DNA from: Gigaspora margarita
Taxonomy: Eukaryota > Glomeromycota > Glomeromycetes > Diversisporales > Gigasporaceae
NCBI GenBank assembly: GCA_009809945.1
Contig: WTPW01000371.1
Span: 1 to 64,000, forward strand
Length of the DNA stretch: 64,000 nucleotides
Reading direction: 5' to 3'
This document shows, piece after piece, positions 46,578 through 59,145 of the stretch. The stretch's first letter is position 1, and every line of letters starts with the position of its first letter. Under the pieces are notes generated by a model, which did not search any database, was not told the origin of the DNA, and saw nothing but the letters and a program-made list of their open reading frames with translations. Position numbers and translations under genes: made by a program.

Positions 46578-48063
46578 ATGGCTTTTGAATCTTTTAAAAA
46601 ACTTTCAAATAATTATCTTGAGCTTCTTGATGATGAAGATTTTAATGTCATAATTAATGTTGGCCAATCTTCAAAATTTAAAATAATTCGGGCGCTTTCA
46701 ACAATTTTAAAACATCAATCATTAATGGGAATAATATTAACATTAAAATGGTTAATCTAAATAATGTTACTATTCAGAAATTTGAAATTATTATCAAGTA
46801 ATTAAATAATATTCTTATTTATGATCTTGTGAAATTTAAAATATTTTAAACATTGCTAAAAGTATTAACATAATATAATTTAATTTAAGATATATCTATG
46901 GTGGAATTATTTTATTAGAAGATCATGATACTTCATTTATTTTGACCTCATGATTACTACTTTTGAATTTTTATTTGAAGAGCTGGCCAAGCGCCTTGAA
47001 ACATATTTGATTGAAACCAAGGTTTCGTGGCTTCGATTCCATTTTCTGATGTATACCAAAAAAGTTTTCAAAATAACAAATTTCAAGAATTACAAAATTG
47101 GTGTAATGATAATATAGTAAAACATCCAGAAAAGTTTTTTGAATCAGAAGATTTTACATCAATTCAAGAAAATGCATTAATCTCGGTTATTAAACGAGAT
47201 GACTTACAAATCGAAGAAGTAAAAATTTGGAAACGAGTTATTGAATGGGGAGTTACACAAAATACAGGCTATCTGAGCCTAACAATTGGTCTAATGAAAA
47301 TTTTTTAACTATGAAGACAACTTTACAAAATTGTTTACCTTTTTATTCGTTATTTTCAAATATCTACCATATAGACGAATTCTAGATGATAATTTATGGG
47401 ATGATATAATGAAAAGACTTTTATTTCAAACAAACCGATATTATCAGTAATTCTTTCATCTCGTGTAGTTTTAACACAAACATTACCGCCCAGAACGACT
47501 TCAACGATCATTAATGAAGCACAAGCGGAAGAAATTACTTCATGGATTGATAAAAAGGCTGGTGCATACACTGCAACAAACAATCCATATGAATTTAAAT
47601 TACTTCTTCATTGAAACAGAGATATTTTACTCCTACTTCATTTTGGAATTTATGCGATAAGCAAACAAATCTTGTTGTAGTTGTGAAGGTTAAAAGGCAC
47701 TGATAAAATTCTTGGTGAATATAATCCTATTGGATGGGATAAGTCGAATATTAACGGGAATAAATATAAGAAATGCGACGAGAGCTTTATTTTTTTCATT
47801 GAAAAATGGTACTATTCAAAATTCTAATTTAAGTCGTGTAAAAAACCAGAATATGCAATTTATTGTAGTTCTTGTTGTGGTCCAGTTATCGGTAGTGGTG
47901 GTTATGGCTGTGATCTAGTCATTTATAATAGTTCAAATGAATGTTATTATGTTCAAAGTGCATATGAAAAACAAATTAGAAATTTTTCATACCGTTCTGA
48001 TTGGTCATCATTTTGTTTTCAGTAGATGAATATGAAATATTTCAGCTTAGTAAAAAGTCATAA
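46578..48063 (+). pseudogene. BTB-BACK-TLDc copy D, degraded
   Basis: Exon 1 from ATG 46578 (MAFESFKKL) has an internal deletion of about 40 bp in the BTB domain and ends at the usual donor (GT 46798). Exon 2 starts at 46890. Losses include a frameshift at the SWLR.HF helix (about 47,033), a deletion of about 30 bp in the ISSENVIDHLQP region (47,366), the missing STEP segment (about 47,497), an in-frame stop near 47,614, and further single-base gains. The stop is at 48,063. The family 5' block is deleted, so promoter loss may have come first. It is the block II counterpart of copy B. Confidence 0.88.
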
Positions 48064-50549
48064 ATTTACAAATGTTAGTGGGCATCTTAAAGTTGTACCA
48101 AGGTCATGAATAAAATAAATGGTGCCAAATAAAAACATTAAAACATATTATTTAAAATTAAATTATTAGTGTTATCGTATAAAAACGTTTAGTATTACTA
48201 TAACTAAAAAAATACATCATAAATAAATAAGTGAAGTTAAAACTACTAAAGTTAAAATTTGAAATATCTTATAGTGGTTAGTTGTTAGCTGAAACCTTTT
48301 TTTGCGTGATGATGAACCTCATGATAATTAATTCCATAATTAACAGTTAATAATATTAAAATAGATTTTTGATTATGAAACTAGTAGATTAATAAATCGA
48401 GTATTAATTTTAACATTTATATCATCATAACATCCATCAGCTATTGCAGTATCAAAATACCAAATCTTTCGTAAGATTGAATAAAGCAACTTTTTATTAC
48501 TTTACTTTGGATCCCGCGTTTATAAATTTCAATTTTGCAGCTTTTGTTTTACTACTTACCTTCAGTTTTTTAATTACGTTATTTGAGGGTTTATTTGATG
48601 AAGAACGAAACTAAGCTTATATTCTATCAACGCGGAACCTCATATCAACTGTAATTATTAAATAGCATTCCATAGTTTCGTTTAATATATATTTTAGTAA
48701 AGCTTTTTTTATTATTATTGATTCTATGATAAAAAGATATTTTGATAAAAAGTTATTAGTTTAATTGAGCTTTAGTATAAACGTTTTGAGTATATTAATA
48801 AAACTATTTTCTTTAAATTACAGATAATCTATTATATATCACTAAGGTAAAGTTAATGCAGAAATTACTAAATTAAATTTTGTAATAGTTTACAGTTATT
48901 ATGCGAAATCTTTTTGTATGATGACAAAAAGGCGAAAACAAAACTGGCAAAAGATAAAAGGTGAAATGCTGGTGAAACCTAAATTTCTTGATAAAAGAGG
49001 GTAATTAAACCCTGGCAAAAATCAAAATCACTAGCTAAAAGAATAAAACTTAAAATATAAAAAAGTTAAGCTTTAACTTAACAATCGCTTTTTATAATAT
49101 TGAATTTTCGATTGTTAGACAAAAATACATCAAAAGATCGAATATTTATTGCGGCTTACATAATTTGTGAACCCTATGATTATTTTTTTTTATGATTAAT
49201 TGATCGTGATTACGATCGCGATTACTAAAGCCTGCTAATTTATCATAAACCTGAGCATGACATTCGTGATAAATTGGCTGTCTTTAGCAATCGCAATCAC
49301 AATTATCTTAGGGGACAAACATTTATGCAGACCGCAATAAAATATTTTTATGTTATGACTTCCCTATATCCATATCTCAAAAAAAAAGTCTAGACAATTT
49401 CCCATAATCGCGCAATCGGGCAACAAAGGTTAATACTCAATAAAAGAAAGACGTATTACTTTACCAAAAATTTGAATAGAATTTTAGAATAACGAATTCG
49501 AATTTTAGTTTAAAATTTTAGAATATTATAATCAATTAATGAATATCTACATATGGGCTAATATAAGAAATTGAATTTTAATATCCAAAAAAATTTTTTT
49601 AATAGAGGAACGGATCATTAGACAATTAACTATATTATTTTTGAGCTAAAGACTATTTTCACTTTGCTCGTAACAATGTCTAATTGTAGGCACAGGCTAA
49701 TAAACTAGATAATTAACTTTTCTTATGGAATAATGCAGAATAGTGACTAATAAACTAGATAATAATCTAACTGATTTGATGGATATCAATTAACTTTTCT
49801 TATGGAATAATTCAAAATAGTGAAATTAAATAAGAAGTTCAGATTGATAGGGATCCATTCAGATTAAATTTAATAATTCAATCAATCTGTTGATATGAAC
49901 TAGAAAAATGCTCACGCTGATAAAATGCGTAACTATTTTCGTTTTTCATTAATTATCTCAAAGCGACGAAAGGTTACGAAACTGATGAAAGAATGCGAAA
50001 CTAGTAAAAATTACAAAACTAAAAAAGAACATGAAATTGATAAAGAGAAATCCAGGAACTGATTTTTTAGAGTGAATTTAAAAATATCCATAAACTTATG
50101 ATGCTACGAAGATATAAAATTTAAAGTTATTTTCTATTAATTGCATAATTAAAGTGTATGCTTTGCCAAGATTTCATCTTTCGCCATCATGCAAAAAATG
50201 TTTCATTAATAGATATAAGTTATTACATTTCAACTTAGTAATTAATTTAAACTTCAATTCCACATTAATGATGTATAGTTTACCACTTTTTCCTTTACTA
50301 TTGTCGAATTTATTTTTACCAAAATTTTTAGGATCCTTTGCTCTGGGAAAATATGCTACCGGTATATCTTTTGATCAAATATTATATATTTAATATTAAA
50401 AAATTGTAAAAATATACATTGTTATGTTATGCAATAATATGTATTCAATATTCACATTTAAATGATAAGAATTCATATTTCATTTGGCAACGTTTATTTA
50501 TTCACGATCTTGATATAACTTAAAAGATGACCACATAATATTTGTAAAT
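48064..50549. repeat. Intergenic part of block II between copies D and E
   Basis: This matches 31,081-33,651 in block I and, in its right half, 10,475-11,707. It contains the block II copy of the 217-bp MITE (49,140-49,347). No gene. Confidence 0.7.
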
Positions 50550-52081
50550 TTATGGTTTCTTACTAATTTGAAATATTTCGTATTCATCCACTGAAAAATA
50601 TTTATCATTTCTAATTCGTTTTTCATATGCATTTTGACCATACCAACATCGATTAGTACTATTAAAAATGATTAGATCACAGCCGCCACCACTACCACCA
50701 CCGAAAGCTGGACCACTTTTAAAATCACAATAAATTGCATATTCTGGTTTTTTTACACGACTTATAATAGAATTTTGAATAGTACCATTTCTCAATGAAA
50801 AAATAAAGCTCTTATCGCAATTATAATGTTTATAATTAGTCGTTTTATCCCATCCAATTGGATTATATCCACCAAGAATTTCATCAGTATCTTTAACCTT
50901 CACAACCACAACGACATTGGTTTGCTTATCACATAAATTCCAAAATGAATAGGAGTAAAATCATCTCTGGTTCCACGAAGAAGTAATTTAAATTCATATG
51001 GGTTATTTGCTGCAGTGTGCTCATTATCTTTTTTATCAATCCATGAAGTAATTTTGGCCGCTTGTGCTTCATTAATGATCGTTGAAAATGGCTCTGTCGA
51101 TCTGGGTGGTAATGTTTGTGTTAAAACTACACGAGGTGGAAGAACTACTGATGATATCAGTTTGTTTGGAAATACAATTCTTTTCATTATATCATCCCAT
51201 AAATTATCATCTAGAATTCGTCTATATGGTTGTAAATGGTCAATAACATTTTCACTAGATATTTGGAAATAACGNATAAAAGGTAAACAATTTTGTAAAG
51301 TNGTCTTCATAGTTAAAAAATTTTCATTNNTCCAATTTTTAAGCTCAGATGGAATGCCTGTATGTTGTGCAATTCCCCATTCAATAACTCGTTTCCAAAT
51401 TTTTATTTCTTCCATTTGTAAGTCATCTCGTTTAATAACCGAGATTAACGCATTTTCTTGAATTGATGTAAAATCTTCTGATTCAAAAAACTTTTCTGGG
51501 TGCTTTACTATATTATCATTACACCAATTTTGTAATTCCTGAAATTTATTATTTTGAAAGCTTTTTTGAAATACTTTAGAAAAATGTAATCGAAGCCACG
51601 AAGCCTTGGTTTCAATCAAATAAGTTTCAAGACGTTTGGCCAGCTCTTCAAATAAAAATTCACAAGTCATAATCATAAGGTCAAAAACAAATGATGTATC
51701 ATGTTCTTCTAATGAAACTATTCCACCATAGATATATCTTAAATTAAATTTATATTATGTTAATATTTTAGCATTTTTTAAAATATTTTAAATTTCACAA
51801 GATCATAAATAAAAATATTATTTAATTACTTGATAATAATTTCAAATTGCTGAATAGTAACATTATTTAAATTAACCGTTTTAATGTTATTCCCATCTCT
51901 GTTAATGTTTGTCAATTCATTACGAAAATACAATGATCGATGTTTTAAAATTGTTGAATGTGCCCCGAAATATTTTAGCATTTGAAGATTCGCCAACATT
52001 AATTATTACATTAACATCTTCCTCATCATCAAGAAGTTCAAGATAATTTTTTGAAAGCTTTTTAAAAAATTCAAAAGTCAT
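50550..52081 (-). pseudogene. BTB-BACK-TLDc copy E, two frameshifts
   Basis: Exon 1 (52081-51830) opens MTFEFF but gains one G at about 51,965 (four C on the plus strand), turning IFRAHS into IFRGTF. The intron is 51829-51738. Exon 2 (51737-50550) is open through BACK and into TLDc, loses one base near 50,949 in the GFTPTSFW strand, and then continues open to SKKP-stop. N calls at 51275, 51302 and 51329-51330 lie in the BACK-TLDc linker. Both lesions are single bases, one of them in a homopolymer, so sequencing error is a live alternative to true decay. The TLDc loop reads FGGGSGGGCDL. It pairs tail to tail with copy D. Confidence 0.85.
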
Positions 52082-52261
52082 TTGTTTTTCTTTTGATAAA
52101 GTTAAAATGATCATCCAGAGTATAATGGAGACATTTAATACGATGGTAAAGGTGATACAAAGCTACATTTTTATGTTACTGTATTACCAGAACGGTTTCA
52201 AGCAAGTTAATTCTTGGTATCTGATTGGCCCTCGTGACTCTATTCATCACGTATTAATTTC

Positions 52262-52845
52262 TATTTAAGGTATCATTGTAAAATATATAATTCTTAATTT
52301 AATAATATACCTAATACTATTATATGATCGATATCGATATAAGGTCATACCGATAGTAAAAATTCGACAGCCACTTGATCCTATTCAATAAGATCTATCT
52401 GATTTATTTTTGGCAAAAAGCTGAGCCTCAAAATTTTATGATACCATCCATATGATATAATATTAGCTGTAACGGAAACCAGAAATTTTAATTTAATATT
52501 TGCGATGTCAAATTTTTTGATGAGAATTAATACCTGGATAACTTATGCACTTTAAAATAGTTTTTAAAAATGTTTTATTGAAAAAAAAAGTTGGGTCATC
52601 TCGGAATTTAAATGATTTAAAGTGTCATTCAAAATTTATGATTATGACTTTAGCTATACATCAAATATAAAACTTTACTCGATATTGATATCAATGTTTA
52701 CATGTAAGTTTTGTATTTAGAATGTCTATTACATATACCCTAAAAGTTTATGTACTTTAAATTACTTATTAAGTCGGTTTACATTTACATTCCCATGAAA
52801 TTTGAATTTTATACAAGACCCTCCCAGATACTAGACCCACTGTGT
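52262..52845. other. Gene-free interval right of block II
   Basis: Homology to the copy A and C flanks stops at about 52,250. Nothing was recognised here beyond AT-rich sequence and a TATACAAGACCC motif at about 52,811. That motif recurs inverted near 53,750 and could be the end of a larger element enclosing 52,854-53,574. Confidence 0.4.
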
Positions 52846-52853
52846 GCAAGACC

Positions 52854-53574
52854 TATAGTTGTGGCAGATTTAATTTTATAAATTAATACGGTTGCAGTAT
52901 TTTTTGCCGTAATTGCTGTGAGCCGTAATGCCAAAAGCCGTAAAGCCGTAATGCCGTAATGCCGTAATGCCGTAATGCCGTAATGCAGAAATACTATCTG
53001 CTATAATACCGTTTGTTAAAATGCTGTACTGCATTATGGTTTCCCTCAAATAATATTCTATTAAATCTTTTTTCGAATTTGATTCTGTCGACTTCATTGA
53101 TTTAGTACATATAATGGCTATGAAAAAGGGGTTTGTAGGTCTAGATTTATTTTGATTTGAATGTCATGTTTTATTTGTTGGCCAATTAGACCAGTCTATT
53201 AAGTCATTGTTTGAGAACGTCTTTAATGAGCTAATTGTTCAGAAACGACATCATTGTTAACAGCATTTATAGCTTATATAAGATGATACATGCCTACAAA
53301 CATATTTACGTGTTTTAAAATTTATTATTACTATTGTATTCTGCTGCAGAATACACTTTAAATAACTTTTATGCTTACCGATTAATTAATGTAATGAAAT
53401 GCTTGTATGGCAAATAACAACATATTCATCAGTTTCCGGTTTGGAGTGACTGGGTGTCACGTAGTTACTTAATTATAACATTATGGCGGCATTGCGGCAT
53501 ATAATTTTTACGGCAATTAGATGTTGGTAAAATGCCGTAATTACCGTAATTCAGTAATTTTACCACCAACTATA
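52854..53574. mobile_element. TATAGTTG-end element with GCCGTAAT array, copy 1
   Basis: The ends TATAGTTGTGGCAG and (reverse) TATAGTTGGTGGTA match the larger element at 54,822-55,957, which lies in the opposite orientation. An internal 8-bp tandem array (GCCGTAAT, about 52,945-52,986) and scattered GCCGTAA motifs near both ends look like transposase-binding sites. The target duplication is uncertain. Confidence 0.65.
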
Positions 53575-54485
53575 GAGACCCGGGTCTATAACATAGGATG
53601 TAGTTTTAATAAAATGTAAAAGATCCGGGTATACAAATAGAAACATTAAAGAAATAAAATAAACTCCAATTATCAGACGCACACCTATACAAGAGACCCA
53701 CAGGTCTAACCATTGGTTTTAAAATTGATGAAATGAAACAGGCTCGGGTCTTGTATATGGCAGTTTACGGTAATAAGTTATTCAAATTATAAAAAGCTTT
53801 CATAATATCGATATATCGATATATCGATATGTAATTTCGATTAAAATCAGGTTCATTTAAAATTTTTAATCGTTTAAACCGTACTAGCTGATTAATTTTT
53901 TGACTTTAGTAATTCCAACTTCAATCACTTATTAATTATATATTTTTTGTTATAGTTCTTACTTTTCCATTTATTTTTATATAATTTCATTTTTTTACTA
54001 AAATTTTTTAGATTCGTTTTGCTCCTGACGAAAATATATGATCAATATATTTTTTTATTATGATAGATTTAGGAAAATCAATAAAAACATGAAAAAGTTA
54101 ATACTAAACGCTATTATATGTAATATTTAATAATTGCATTGATACAACTTAAAAGATGACCACCTATCATTTGTAAATTTATGGCTCTTTACTAATCTGA
54201 AATATTTCATATTCATCCGTTGAAAAATATGAATACCCATAAGGATCTTATGCAACATTTCTAATTCGTGCACTTTGAATATTAAAATATTGTTTAGAAC
54301 TATTATAAATGACTAGATTACAACCACCATCACCAACACCGAACACTGGACCACAATTCGAATGACAATAAATTACATTTTTTGGATTTTTCACACAACT
54401 TAAAATAGAATTCTGAATAGTAACATTTTTCAATGAAAAAATAAAGCTCTCATCGCAATTCATATATCTACTACTTTTATCCAAT

Positions 54486-54543
54486 TGTTATGCATTTAAA
54501 GAGAGTATGCATTTAGGAAGGTTGCATTTAGAGAGGTCTGACT
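54486..54543. repeat. Small insertion in the copy F TLDc region
   Basis: Relative to copies A, C and E about 58 bp are inserted, with three TGCATTTA units and an end AGAGAGGTCTGACTGT. The end resembles the termini of pogo/Tc1-type elements, and similar words occur at 2,968-2,992. This may be a transposon footprint. Confidence 0.4.
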
Positions 54544-55000
54544 GTCCAACCAATAGGATTATATTCACCAAGAATTTCATCAGTATCTTTAAACTTCACA
54601 ACCACACAAGATTTGATTGTTTATCGCATAAATTCCAAAATGAAGTAGGAATAAAATATCTCCAGTCCCACAAAGAATTAAGTTAAATTCATATGAGTTA
54701 TTTGTTGCAGAGTATGCATCAACCTTTTTATCAATCCATGAAGTAATTTCAGCTGCTTGTTCTTCATTAATGATCGTTGAAGATGGCTCTGTCGTTCTGG
54801 TGGTAATGTTTGTATTAAACCTATAGTTGGTGGTAGAATTACTAAATTACGGCAATTACAGCATTTTACCAGTGGTAGAATTAATTACGGCATAGCATCT
54901 AATTGCCGTAAAAATTATATGCCGTAATGCCGTAATGCCGTAATATCGTAATGCCATAATGCCATAATGCCGTAATGTCGTAATGCCGTAATGCCGTAAT

Positions 55001-55152
55001 TAGTGTTTCGGGCGAAATTATTTTCCAAATCCGAAATATTTCGCCCAGAGGAATTTTAATTTCTCCCCTATAGGTCCGAAACCCTCCGAAATTAGTTTCG
55101 CCCAATTTGATCTGCAAATGATCAGCAAATTCGGGTTTCGCCCGAAACACTA
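55001..55152. mobile_element. 152-bp MITE nested in the TATAGTTGG element
   Basis: The ends TAGTGTTTCGGGCGAAA and their complement are flanked by GCCGTAAT on both sides. The flanking 8-mer is also the unit of the local tandem array, so it may not be a true target duplication. Further internal TTTCGCCC/GGGCGAAA pairs add hairpins. Confidence 0.75.
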
Positions 55153-55621
55153 GCCGTAATGCCGTAATGCCGTAATGTCGTAATGCCGCAATAACACAAT
55201 ATTGTAATAATGTGATACCGTAACTACAGTATAATATAAAGTAACTGCGTGACACCCTAGTCTCTCCAAGCCAGAAACTGATGAATATGTTATTATTTGC
55301 ATACAAGCATTTATTTCATTTACATAAATTTTAAAACACGTAAATATGTATGTAGGCATGTATCATCTATATAACTCGTTAAAGACGTTCTCAAACCATG
55401 ACTTATAATTGGCCAAAAATATAAATCAACATTTAATCAAAATAAAATAGACCTATAAGCCCCTTTTTTCATAGTCATTACATGTTCTAAATCAATGAAG
55501 TCGACAGAATCAATTTCGAAAAAAATTTAATAGTACATTATTTAAAGGAAACCACAATACAGTACAGCATTTTAACAACGGTATAATAGCAGATAGTTTT
55601 TCGAATTTTACAGGAGGGTCA

Positions 55622-55845
55622 CCAAAATTCCGGGTCGGATGCGTCAGATCTAGGTCGGCGTTTAGCCCTAGTTGTTAGCAGGTTCTATAGCAAAAATCAT
55701 CAGCTGGGCATTTTTACTTAATGAATGGATATGATTTATTAGTAAAAATTTTTATGATCATGGGGCAAAATTGATCAATTCCAATCCAGCCGCCCATGAT
55801 TCCGATACACTCCGACATATCACAACCCAGAATTTTGGATATTTT
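55622..55845. mobile_element. Second nested repeat, related to 23.99-24.13 kb
   Basis: The ends CCAAAATTCCGGGTCGGATG and (reverse) CCAAAATTCTGGGTTG are similar. The interior TTAGCCCTAGTTGTTAGCAG matches the inverse of 23,990-24,135. It probably belongs to a dispersed repeat family; the boundaries are approximate. Confidence 0.5.
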
Positions 55846-56484
55846 TGCATTACAGGATTATGACATTACGGCTTTACGGCTCATAGCAATTACGGCAAAA
55901 AATACGGCAATGCCGTAACCGTATTAATTTGTAAAATTAATTCTACCACCAACTATAGTTAAACCTACACGAGGTGGAAGAATTACTGTTGATATCAGTT
56001 TGTTTGGAAATAAAAGTCTCTTCATTATATCTTCCCATAAATTATCATCTAGAATTCATCTATATGGTTGTAAATTGTCAATAACATTTTCACTTGTTAT
56101 TTAAAAATAACAGATAAAAGGTAAAAATTTTGTAAAGTAGTCATTATAGTAAAAAAATTTCATGACCAATTTTTAGGATCAGATGGAATGCCTGTATTTT
56201 GTGCAATTCCCCATTCAATAACTCGTTTCCAACTTTTTACTTCTTCCATTTGCAAGTCATCTCGTTTAATAACCGAGATTAATGCATTTTCTTGAATTGA
56301 TGTAAAATCTTCTGATTCAAAAAACTTTTCTGGATGCCTTACTATAATATCATTACACCAATTTTGTAATTCTTGAAATTTATTATTTTGAAAGCTTTTT
56401 TGAAATGTTTAGAAAAATGTAATTGAAGCCATGAATCCTTGGATTCAATCAAATAAGTTTGGGTAGTTTTAAGAAGGGTGAACC

Positions 56485-59137
56485 CAGGGCCAGTGATTTT
56501 CTGCATTTCACGGAATGCCACAAAAATCACAGAATCAGGTTGTAAACACGGAATGTGGTACAGGTGGCGCAAAATTCTCACGGAATGCATGGGTTCCATA
56601 GTGACAATATGAATTTTTTTTCTTTTATATAAATGTAATAATAATAATAACGCCGATAATGCAAATTAAATCAAGTTTAATATTGTTGATGCTTGAATCA
56701 ATCAGTTGTTATTGGCATCGATACAAATCAATTAAGTTGGCCATTGTTATCGAAGTGGAATTGTATTAAAGCGAAAGGCATTCATGAAAATATTGGGGTA
56801 AGTTAGATTTTTTTTTTGTTCTTACTATCTTACTATGGGAAGTACTTACCTGAACCATTTTCTAAACATGGCATAGCTTTTATACTGGCCATTTTTATCA
56901 AAATGGAATTGTGTTAAAGCGAAAGGCATTCAAGAAATTGGGGTATTTGGATTTTTTTTTTATCCTTACTATTCTACTATGAGAAAGTACTTACCCAAAA
57001 CATTTTTGAAATATGGTAACAAGGTATATGGCAATAACTAATGGACTCTAACAAAATTTTAAGAATTGGAGTTGAAAAAGAATATAATAAGCAGTAATTT
57101 TTTTATTTAAAAAACTTTTTTGTTGATAGTTTTATTTTTTTTTATTTCCCTTTTTTTTTGTAATAAAACGGTCTTCTAAATCTTCTGTCACAGCTCATAC
57201 AAGAGTTAAAGAAAACCAGGTGAATTTTGGGTTGAGGATAATGTTCTATTTTGTAATTTCTATGACCATTCAATAGATTGGACACGAAAATCAACTGTCA
57301 GTGATTATCTCAAAAGTAAAGTACATATTTCTAAAAAGGCCTTTTATGAAAATAAACAAAAAAATTAACAACAAACAATTAGCTTTTTGGCTTCTGAATT
57401 AAAAAAAGGAATTATACATGACTTAGTTGAGGCTTTTATAGTAACAGATATTCCGCTAGAAAAAGTTAATCCATTACTTCCATTTTTCAAAAAACATTGT
57501 AAAGAAGGTGGTGCAATCCCTCAAGCAACAACATTGTGTCAATTATATTTACCTTGTATTTTTTCTGAACATTTAGAATTTCTTAAAACTTTATTTTCTC
57601 AAAAACCTGTTTCAATTACTATAGATGAAACATCTGATGACTGTCAACGAAGTGTAGTTAATACACTTTTTTCATATCGTGAAAATACCAAATTAGTTTC
57701 AGTAAATTTCTCACACTGTCAATAATTTGACAATTTGTCAAACTGTTATTAGTATTCTTGCAGATTATTGTATTCCAATTACATTGCCTCATCTTTTTTT
57801 AACTGATTCTGCAGCATACATGAAAAATGTTATCATGATAAATTACATCCACTTATGCCACAGTTAATATACATTCCATGTTGTGCCCATATTTTAAATT
57901 TAATTGGGAAAATTATCAAAATATTTTTATTTTAATAAGCAAATAATAATAATTACTATATTTATTTAGAGATACATGGTGTACATTTGATTCTTTTTCC
58001 TCTGTTAGAATATTATTGGCCAAAGTTAAAGAAACATTTACCCAAAGTCCTGCATGGCATCGTTGATATATTGATCATTTGCATTTTTCTGGTGTAATAA
58101 ACATAAAAAAAATACCTCTTCCTACTAAAACCAGATGGAGCTCATAGTTTAAAATGGTTTTATATACTAAAGATTATATTCTTTATTGGAAAGAATTTTT
58201 TCAAAGTGAAATGGAGCTTGATCAAACTGAAGCTTTAAAAGAAATTTGTTTTTTTCTTTTAGATCCATATAAATTTGGTTTAATTATAATTTATCTTTTC
58301 TAAAGAGTTTATATCTATTTTAAATTTATTTTAGCAAGAAACCCCTGTGATTCCTTATGTTAAAGGTAGACTTCAACAACTTGCTAATTTTATTGAATCA
58401 TATGTAAGAGCTACAGATTTTGGTTTTCAAATAGATTAAATTATTACAAATAATGGTTTTCAACCATCTGAATTTTATCTAATATTTCAAAATGCTTTTG
58501 CTAAAGCATATTTAAAATTTTCTGTATATATTCCTTCACATCCAAGTAGGCCACTTTTTTATGCTTGTCAAATATTTAATCCAAAATTTATTCATGCAGG
58601 AGGAGTTAATCAAAGAAATTTAAGACACTATGAAATTATTTCTGAATTAAATAACCCATCTGATGTTTTATTAAATGAATGGGCAATTTATTGTAATTTA
58701 GAAGATGATATAGATGCTGAAGATGAAATTGATTTAAATGAATATTGGTCAAAAGTTAGTAAGAATTTACCATTTCTATCTCAAATAGCTTTTGATTATA
58801 TATGGTTACCTATTTCCTCATGTAGTGTAGAGTGAAGTTTTTCAAAATATAATTCAATTCTAGATAGTGATCATCAAAGTTTGTCAGAAACTTCTTTACA
58901 AAGTTTAAACATGTTGTATTTTAATGGTAAAATTAGCGAATAAATTCAGTATCATATTACAAAAAAAAATTTAATTGCAGAATGTATATATTTTTAATAT
59001 AAGTTGCGTGGAATTTAAAAATTTGATCACAGAAATGCTGCAGAAAAAGCAATTTATTATGCACAGAATTTTTGCAGAATTTGATTTCATCACAGACAGA
59101 ATTGGCAATTTGTCACTGCAGAAAATCACCAGCCCTG
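56485..59137 (+). mobile_element. hAT transposon with dead transposase (2,653 bp)
   Basis: The inverted termini are CAGGGCCAGTGATTTTCTGC and (reverse) CAGGGCTGGTGATTTTCTGC. The flanking 8-mers are GGTGAACC (56477-56484) and GGTAAACC (59138-59145), a hAT-type duplication with one mismatch. The element is long enough to have been autonomous and carries transposase sequence on the plus strand. It sits at the broken edge of copy F, but its own flanks are not gene sequence, so it did not cause the truncation by simple insertion. Confidence 0.88.
57180..58945 (+). pseudogene. hAT transposase, multiply broken
   Basis: Remnants appear in order. At about 57,240-57,345 there is a CGGBP1-like zinc-finger region (VLFCNFYDHSIDWTRKSTVS). 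At about 57,387-57,725 is a frame containing the first catalytic-Asp motif (VSITIDETSDD), ended by a frameshift in a stretch that should read on. At about 57,795-57,910 come LFLTDSAAYM (second Asp) and the CCAHILNLIG metal or structural motif. At about 58,590-58,940 is the C-terminal dimerisation domain (FDYIWLPISSCSVE...). In that domain the position where hAT proteins usually have Arg after SVE is TGA (58833-58835), one C-to-T step from CGA. Several other stops and frameshifts exist. It is not functional. Confidence 0.85.
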
Positions 59138-59145
59138 GGTAAACC

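Larger units (their letters stand above)
54822..55957. mobile_element. TATAGTTGG-end element inserted in copy F (1,136 bp)
   Basis: The termini are TATAGTTGGTGGTAGAATTA and its exact complement. Flanks ATTAAACC (54814-54821) and GTTAAACC (55958-55965) are an 8-bp duplication with one mismatch. Other gene copies have a single GTTAAAAC here, so the site can be checked. Subterminal GCCGTAAT repeats are abundant. Two smaller elements are nested inside (55,001-55,152 and about 55,622-55,845). The 8-bp duplication suggests hAT. Confidence 0.8.
54178..56460 (-). pseudogene. BTB-BACK-TLDc copy F, truncated and transposon-split
   Basis: Only exon 2 sequence survives. Reading on the minus strand it enters at about 56,460 within the BTB-BACK junction (TYLIESKDSWLQLHFSK), runs through BACK with small losses to about 55,958, is interrupted by a 1.1-kb element, resumes at 54,821 in the TLDc domain, is interrupted again by about 58 bp (54,486-54,543), and ends near 54,178. 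Exon 1, the intron and the promoter are absent. It is the most diverged copy in the window. Confidence 0.85.

Noticed and set aside
52811-53757. Larger element with TATACAAGACCC ends enclosing the 52.85-53.57 kb element
   Set aside because: Only a 12-bp inverted match was found, with no target duplication; kept as a possibility in the interval note only.
52876-55359. Frames encoding repeated ALRHYGIT-like peptides
   Set aside because: They are translations of the GCCGTAAT 8-mer array, which is open in several frames. No conserved protein.
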